This document shows positions 57,837 through 64,000 of a stretch of DNA of 64,000 bases, in pieces. The notes under the pieces were generated by a model. It saw only the letters and a program-made list of their open reading frames with translations, ran no database searches and had not been told where the DNA came from. Both the position numbers and the translations under genes were made by a program. This stretch comes from Mixophyes australis (Eukaryota > Chordata > Amphibia > Anura > Limnodynastidae). Where the stretch lies: contig JAVHZZ010000006.1 in assembly GCA_036250195.1 (NCBI GenBank), positions 184,027,350 to 184,091,349 of the forward strand. Reading direction: 5' to 3'. The first letter of the stretch is position 1; each line of letters begins with the position of its first letter.

Positions 57837-59690
57837 TAGCTTTTTTGTAGTAAAGCATCATTGTATAGTCTTGAAAAAAGCAAAAGCTACAATTGATGAT
57901 TTTATTACAAGTAAGAGCTAGTATATTTAGCAATGCAGCAAGCAAGCTAGCTTTAAAAAGGCAAATAAATACAGCTGTTCTGATCATACAGTCAGTGACA
58001 CCATCTAGAGGTCAGACTGGTGTTATACATGCCAAACAAATACACATGCAGCCTTAAAGTAGTGGTAGCATTTGCTTGTAAGATAGGAAAATTAAAAGCT
58101 TCATATGTAATTGCTTGTGCTTGGTCATTGTGGGCAAGACACTTCACAGGGATCATTGATCCCCATGACAGTCACTTCTCCTTTTTCACATTTGAAAGGG
58201 ATTCTAGAGCTTGTTAGATTCCAATTCTCTGAATTTTCAAAATATGGCAATGTAGGGATTCCTTGCATGATATTAGAATACCATACTGCCTCCCTTCAGG
58301 ACCAGCGCTATCATTGGGCCTACTAATGCGGTCAAAATTTCAGGGGAGCCTGAAACACTAAATGGGTGACACACAGGGTTAGAAACAATAGGTGTGAGTG
58401 TGCAGCACATGGGGAGGAGGGCATTCTAATGGGAAAGTATGAGGGCTAGGGCTACCTAGGCTCTGTTTTTCATGCTTGTATACATGTCCTCATCGCCATC
58501 ATGTTTTGTGCTTATCGTGTGCAATCTGCCAATTCTGATATCATATTGCTTAATTGGTGTTAATCAGAACGGCTGGTCAGGATTATCTGTCTGCCTCTCA
58601 GCCTTCACGGTCCTGTACATAGTGTGCAACTGCAGACAGCAGGCTCCTGCTAGGTGGAATGATTGCCCTGATAGACGCAAAAGCTGTCATTATTGCCAAA
58701 AGAGCTGCCAGTCTACAAGAGAGAGCTGCCAGGTTACTAGAGTGGACTACCAGAATCACAGAGGGAACTGCCAATCTGCAAAGCATTGTTCATCATTGCC
58801 AGAGAGTAGGGTGTCATGTGTCCAGTACAAGTTGCCAAGGTCCAATGAATGTCCAGATTCAGTTCAGAGGAAGTATAGAATAGTGTAGAATGACTGCAAG
58901 CCAGTGATGGCTGTATAGCTAGTGTGTGTATAGTTCTAAATGTATAGTTACAAGTGTATTAAGATTTAAATAATAATAATTCTGAGTTATATCGGACTTC
59001 TTATTAGTTATCTCTATATCGGGCTATGAGAAGTGACTAATCTCTGCTTCTTCTCTTTCATCAACAGGTAATTACTTCTACCTTATTTGCACCAGTGTCA
59101 GAGTTGTATTAAAAAGTGCATTTTTATTTGTAATGGTAATTTCTTCTAACTTATTTGCACCAGTGTCAGAGCTCTACTAAGAAATTGCATTTTTATTTCT
59201 AATGGTATGCTGTCCTTTCAGTGTTTGTTTGTTTGTTTAAAACTTTTAGTGCTGGTCTTTGTTGGGGGAGTATATTGAGGGTCTGATTGAAGAACACTGA
59301 TCACATGTGTTTGTTAACCATATATAATCATTGAAGAATGTCTGCAAGCCAGTGATCGCTGCATAGCTAGTGTGTGTAGTTACAAGTGTATTAAGATTTC
59401 AATAGCATAATTCGGAGTCATACCGGAGTTAAACAGGAGGAAACAGGAGAAGAACATTCTGCCTATTACCACAGCTACACAAGGAAAACACCCTTTGTAT
59501 TCACCTGAAACGCCATATTCTGCTCCTGATGTTTTCATTTCTCCCTGGTTGCAAGCTTCACACCACATGTAGCCTGTTTTGGACTATGATCTTGTTTTCT
59601 TCTCAGCTCTTAAAAGTTTGTTTTATCAGTCAGTTTATTTTCCCTGTAACATCTCCTCTGTTTAATCAGCCTGCTGCACTACTTGCTCAG
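57837..59690. other. No recognisable gene; two local repeat pairs
   Basis: CTGCAAGCCAGTGATGGCTG through AAGTGTATTAAGATTT at about 58890-58970 recurs at about 59340-59402. Between them, a roughly 77-bp unit with CTTATTTGCACCAGTGTCAG is duplicated in tandem (about 59070-59210). A stretch at 58690-58800 repeats GAGCTGCCAG-like words. I see no gene. Confidence 0.5.
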
Positions 59691-60289
59691 CCACGCCCTA
59701 CCCATGCTACAGCTGATTCTGTCCTCTATATCATCATTGTAGTTTCAATTCTACTCAAGGCTTTGTCTGCCATCACAAGTATGAAGAAATGAAACTGGGT
59801 TTGAACCATTCTCCTCTCTCATGACTCTGCAAGAATTCAGCTACTACATCACCTGTGCCTTAATACTCTCCATTCAACATTTCCCCCCACTCCCCCACAT
59901 GGCTCTCCATATCATTACACCATACTATCCAAATATCCATGAATAAACTACATCTACTGCAGCCTCACTCTGCACTACTTCTCTTATTGCACAGGACAAT
60001 GCAACTAGGTAATTCTTTTAATTCCCTAAATTTTTGCTATTTTACTTATAAATCCCAATGTTTGCCAAATTAAATTTTCTTCCTCTCCTTTCATGGCATT
60101 ATCTTTAGGACTTCACCCGTCCTTCAACACACACCTCTTTCCACATTGCTCGTTCATAACTTCAATCACCTCTAGTGAACACTCATGAACTCTGTTCCTA
60201 TTTAAATTCAATAATTTTAACAGCCTCATCCTGTCGCCAGAAACTAAAAGAACACACATTTTACAATCATCTTTCCTTTCTGTTTTCCT

Positions 60290-60924
60290 CGCTGCTTCTA
60301 TTATATTATATATCACCTAATCCAGGTCCCCCTCACTTCCCCAACACACATATATCTGAACGCTACAGAAATCCGGCAAACCTCAAACGCATTACTTGTC
60401 TCCCCTGTCTTCCAAAATCCTTTAAATGTCCCATTTGGAATGCACGCTCTGTTTGTAACAAACTTATCTCCATACGTCATCATCATGGGTGATTTCAACA
60501 TCCGTATTGCTAATCCACGTTCCAATGCTGCTTCCAAAATACTCTCTCTATCCTCCTCACTTGACCTCTCCCAGTGGATTGAATCCGGTACTCATCAGGA
60601 TGGCCACTGTCTTGATCTTGTTTTCTCTAGACTATACTCAGTTTCAGATTTCCTTAACACTCCTTACCCCCTCTCGAATCATCACTTTATTAGCTACCCA
60701 CTCACCCCCAGTTCTTTACCTTCCACTCTGTCAAACTCTTCTAAGCCTCCTCACACCCACAGGAATATTAACACTATTGATTTTCAACAGTTTTCCACCT
60801 CTCTTCAACACCTTCTCTTCCCAATTTCTACATTCTCCTCCCCTGATAGAGCAGTACCTAATTTTCACCAAACCCTAGCAACTGCCCTTGATCAAATGGC
60901 TCCAGCGACTCTTCATACTCTATG
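60290..60924 (+). pseudogene. LINE endonuclease remnant
   Basis: YYISPNPGPP and WNARSVCNKL mark the start of an apurinic-type endonuclease. The frame then jumps almost directly to VIIMGDFNIR, LDLVFSRL and SNHHFISY, the later endonuclease motifs (GDFN, D-x-V/F, SDH-like). Well over 100 residues between the two parts are missing near 60465. The frame runs into the LTR at 60925. Confidence 0.75.
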
Positions 60925-62608
60925 TGTCACGGGCACTAAGAGTCTTTACCCAGTATCACCCGCTGATGGTCTTATCAGAGCAGTAGAGTTGGTATATGAT
61001 ACTCTGGTGGCAGGGTGATAATGGAACTGGAAACAGCAGATGGTTAGAGAATGCTCAGAAAGTCTATGACTAGCAGCACTGGTAAACAGTAGGTAACTGA
61101 ACACGAGGATCCGGATGGACAAGGACACGTGAGGGTAGTCAGTGGTCTGCGCACGGCAAGTTGTACCACTGCTATAGTGAGACAGAATGTCCAGGAGTAA
61201 TAAGGAGGTGGAAGTCAGCGGTCTGCGTATAGCAAGTTGTACCGCTGTCTGCAGTGAAGGAATGGAATACAGGTGAAGGTAACGGGGAAGTCAGTGGTCT
61301 GCGTGTAGCAAGTTGTACCACTGCTTATGTGAGAGGATATATGCAACTGGTGACACAGGGAAACAGGAATCAGTGGTTTGCCTCTAGCAAGTTGTACCAC
61401 TGAATATATATGTGAGGAAGGACACGAGGAGATAAATGCAATGCAGAGTCTACACGGGTACACTGAACTTGATCCCACGTTGAACTGCACACAATAATAA
61501 TAATGAATGAACAGCACTGCACAGATAAACAAAGTCACTAGAATAGTCCAGCAAAAGGAAACACAGTCAATAATAGCAATAGTCTCAGAGGATGGAAACT
61601 CGGGAGGAGAACAACTCAGTCCAGATGGATATGCAATACACCAGCACAGTCAATGAGAAGTATGCATACCGTGGTTCAGATGAGCAGGCTGTTAGAGATA
61701 GCTGCAGGGATACCTGAGCGGCAGGGAACTGACGAGATGAGAAGTCCTTGCAGAATGGAAGCGGCAGGTAGGTGCAGCGCACTGTAGGTAGGCCAGCAAG
61801 GACGACAAAATACTCAGGAAGCAGTAGTATATCGAATTGAACAGCAGGAGACCACGGGAGAGCTGAAGCGATGTAGCAGAGCTGGAAGCCGAGGAGCGTA
61901 GACTCAATGCTAACAGGCAAGTTGACACAAATGGACACACTGTAGAAGCAGTAGGCAGCGGGTCAGCTGACGGCAGGTAGAATGCAGACTGGAGCGCTGA
62001 GACGAGCAGGACTCTGTAGACACGCTGAAGTAGCTAACAGGAATCAGCTGGAACAGTAGCGATGTAACACAGGAGAGTTGGAGAGATCTGTAACTTGTTA
62101 GACACACGGAGGCAGCGGATAGGAATCAGCTGCTGGAGTCACGATGAAACACAGGAGAGTTTGAAGTAATCTGTAACTGTAGATATACGGAGGCAGCGGA
62201 TAGGAATCAGCTGCTGGAGTCACGATGAAACACAGGAGAGTTTGCAGTAATCTGTAACTGTAGATACACGGAGGCAGCGGATAGGAATCAGCTGCTGAAG
62301 TCACTAGGAACATGAGGAGTAGAAGTGGTCTGGAAACCACAAACGGCAAACAGGAATCAGCATAAGCTGAACACACGAGGAGGCACTGGAACACCTTCAG
62401 AGACTCATGAGGAATGAGACTCCAAGATCAGGCAACGTGGTATTGACCACAGGTGCTTAATATAGGGAGTGTTGCCTGATCAGCCAATTAAGTTAAAGGA
62501 ACAGAACGGAAGGTTAGAAGGGACTGCACATGCGCAGTACCTCATTATAATGGACGGACACGGTTCCTAGCTACCTTAGAAGTAGCACTCACAGTCCGGT
62601 GAGTGACA
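60925..62608. mobile_element. Solo LTR (1684 bp) with 5-bp TSD (CTATG)
   Basis: The ends are TGTCAC and GTGACA. CTATG is duplicated exactly (60920-60924, 62609-62613). There is no gag or pol inside. Internal repeats include about four units with AGCAAGTTGTACCACTG (61137-61400) and three units of about 82 bp with GCAGCGGATAGGAATCAGCT (62105-62300). The length and style suit a Ty3/gypsy LTR; the family is not established. Confidence 0.8.
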
Positions 62609-62613
62609 CTATG

Positions 62614-64000
62614 TAGACTGAGTTGCCAATCGTGGCACACAAAAGTAGCACGAACTCTACAAAAACTTTCTTGCAAAGCAGAACGTCACTGGCGTAAATC
62701 TTGTACCTCTAATGATTTCATCCCATATACTGCTATCTACCACTCATATTGAAATGCTCTGGACACTGCAAATCAAACATATTTCCAATCTCTCATCTAT
62801 GCTCAGGCTTCTAACCCCAAACACCTTTTTAACGCAATTTAAATCTCTTTTAAACCCTCCCACCCCAAACCGTACAACTACCATCGGTGCCCAGGAACTT
62901 GCTTCTTATTTCAAGGACAAAAGTAGTAAGATCAGACTTGAAATGGAATCTCCCTCGACAAGCAATCAGCTCAATTCCTTTATAGGATCCTATGACACTC
63001 TCTCTTCATTTGATCTCACAAATGAAGAGGAAGTTTCTTCTCTCTTCTTATCTTCCTACTCTTTCTCCTGTCCTCTTGATTCCATACTCTCACAACTTGG
63101 TAGGTCCCTGTCTCCTGTGCTCATTTCACCTCTAACTAAAATCTGTAATCTCTCTCTCTACTGGTATTTTTCCATCAATATTCAAGCACGCAGTTATTAC
63201 TTCTATTTTGAAAAAACCTAAATTCTGACCCAAACTCTCTCTCAAATTACCATCCCATCTCTGAGCACCCATGCCCTTCCAAGCTTCTTGAGAGAATTGC
63301 CTACAATCGCCGCACACACTTTCTTACAGCAACAATTTACTGGATTCTCTTCAGTCTGGCTTTCACTCTCAACACTCCACAGAGACTGCGCTGACTAAGG
63401 TTGTCAATGATTTGATCACAGTAGAAACTGAAGGCCATTACTCTCTTCTAATTCTCTTGGATCTCTCTGCTGCATTTGACACTGTTAACTACTCTCCCCT
63501 CATGCAAATCCTACAATACCTAGGTCTTGAAGGCACTGTCCTATCCTGGTTCTCATCCTACCTATCTAATTGCTCTTTCAGTGTTAATTTCTCTGGATCC
63601 ACCTCTGCTCCGTTTCCTTTATTAGTTGGAGTGCCACAAGGCTCAGTCCTAGGTCCTCTGCTATTCTCTATCTACACCACTTCTCTTGAAAAACGAATAA
63701 GCTCCTTTGGATTTCAGTATCATCTCTATGGGGATGATACACAAATCTATCTATCCTCTCCTGATCTCTCACCACCTGTGTTGTCTCGCGTGACTGTCTT
63801 TCTGCCATTTCATCTTGGATGTCTTCTCGTCAATTCAAACTCAATCTTTCAAAAACAGAATTAAAAATATTCCCACCCAAAAACAGAAACTTCTTGCCTG
63901 ATATTTCTATTTCTGTTGATAACATGACCATAAATCCCACCCCGCAAGCAGGCTGCCTACGCGTATTCCTTGATTCACAGCTATTCTTTGTTCCCCACAT
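62614..64000 (+). pseudogene. LINE linker and reverse transcriptase, partial
   Basis: The endonuclease-RT linker resumes at once after the LTR (LQKLSCKAERHWRK). RT follows with [48 protein letters not shown] and [14 protein letters not shown], where the catalytic box reads YGDD rather than the usual YADD of this clade. Frameshifts near 63170-63240 and 63800 break it. The sequence continues to the edge in the style of L2/CR1 RT thumb (about 63860-64000). Confidence 0.85.

Larger units (their letters stand above)
59700..64000 (+). mobile_element. L2/CR1-type LINE, interrupted, running off the window
   Basis: Endonuclease and RT motifs occur in order on the plus strand and the element continues past the window end. 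The start is uncertain; sequence from about 59700 is pyrimidine-rich, like the rest. It is interrupted by the solo LTR at 60925-62608 and carries internal frameshifts and a deletion in the endonuclease. Confidence 0.75.

Noticed and set aside
61585..62394. Minus-strand Leu/Ser-rich frames as secreted or membrane proteins
   Set aside because: They are reverse-strand readings of the minisatellites in the solo LTR.
13421..64000. SMARCE1, the expected mammalian neighbour of CCR7
   Set aside because: No HMG-box or other SMARCE1 exon was seen. The interval is filled with mobile elements, so the neighbour is probably outside the window.

Overview
The window is vertebrate nuclear DNA, most likely from an anuran amphibian. 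It is AT-rich and non-operonic, it holds one intron-containing host gene, and nearly everything else is transposable-element sequence of the mix typical of frogs: hAT, Tc1/mariner and 3-bp-TSD MITEs, an L2/CR1-type LINE, Ty3/gypsy chromovirus and Gmr1-like elements, a scrap of Ty1/copia and retrovirus-like pol remnants. No bacterial operons, rRNA, tRNA or CRISPR arrays were seen.

Host gene (about 2.5-13.4 kb, minus strand): the chemokine receptor CCR7. The large exon (3504-4574) encodes the receptor body. Two very small upstream exons can be found by reading the splice sites: 7478-7524 (47 nt, signal-peptide core) and 13256-13277 (22 nt, start codon). Donors, acceptors and phases agree. The spliced product is about 379 residues, against 378 in human CCR7, with the same three-exon, signal-peptide-first layout. 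The introns are loaded with hAT-type and 3-bp-TSD MITEs, several with readable target-site duplications.

13.4-26.7 kb has no recognisable gene. It holds foldback MITEs, a diverged tandem array at 17.7-18.7 kb, and simple repeats. 26.8-36.5 kb holds a defective chromovirus with 5-bp TSDs inside an older repeat, LTR-like segments, a second copy of a 5-bp-TSD MITE family, and a MITE carrying a nested hAT MITE with a perfect 8-bp TSD. 37.4-39 kb has retrovirus-like pol debris.

42-48 kb is a nest: a 5'-truncated Tc1 copy, then a second Tc1 split by a Gmr1-like Ty3/gypsy element (LTR, SCAN-like gag, protease region, then the integrase start with no RT between), which itself carries foldback MITEs. 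49-57.8 kb holds two related BED-type hAT transposons. One is structurally complete (53454-57828, perfect 8-bp TSD) with a frameshifted transposase. The other is rearranged with inverted segments, carries a truncated LINE insertion, and lies against a Ty1/copia RNase H fragment. From about 59.7 kb to the window end is an L2/CR1-like LINE interrupted by a 1.68-kb solo LTR with a 5-bp TSD; the LINE frame resumes across the insertion. The most informative content is the CCR7 gene structure and the datable nesting of the mobile elements. I see no credible new multi-gene system.
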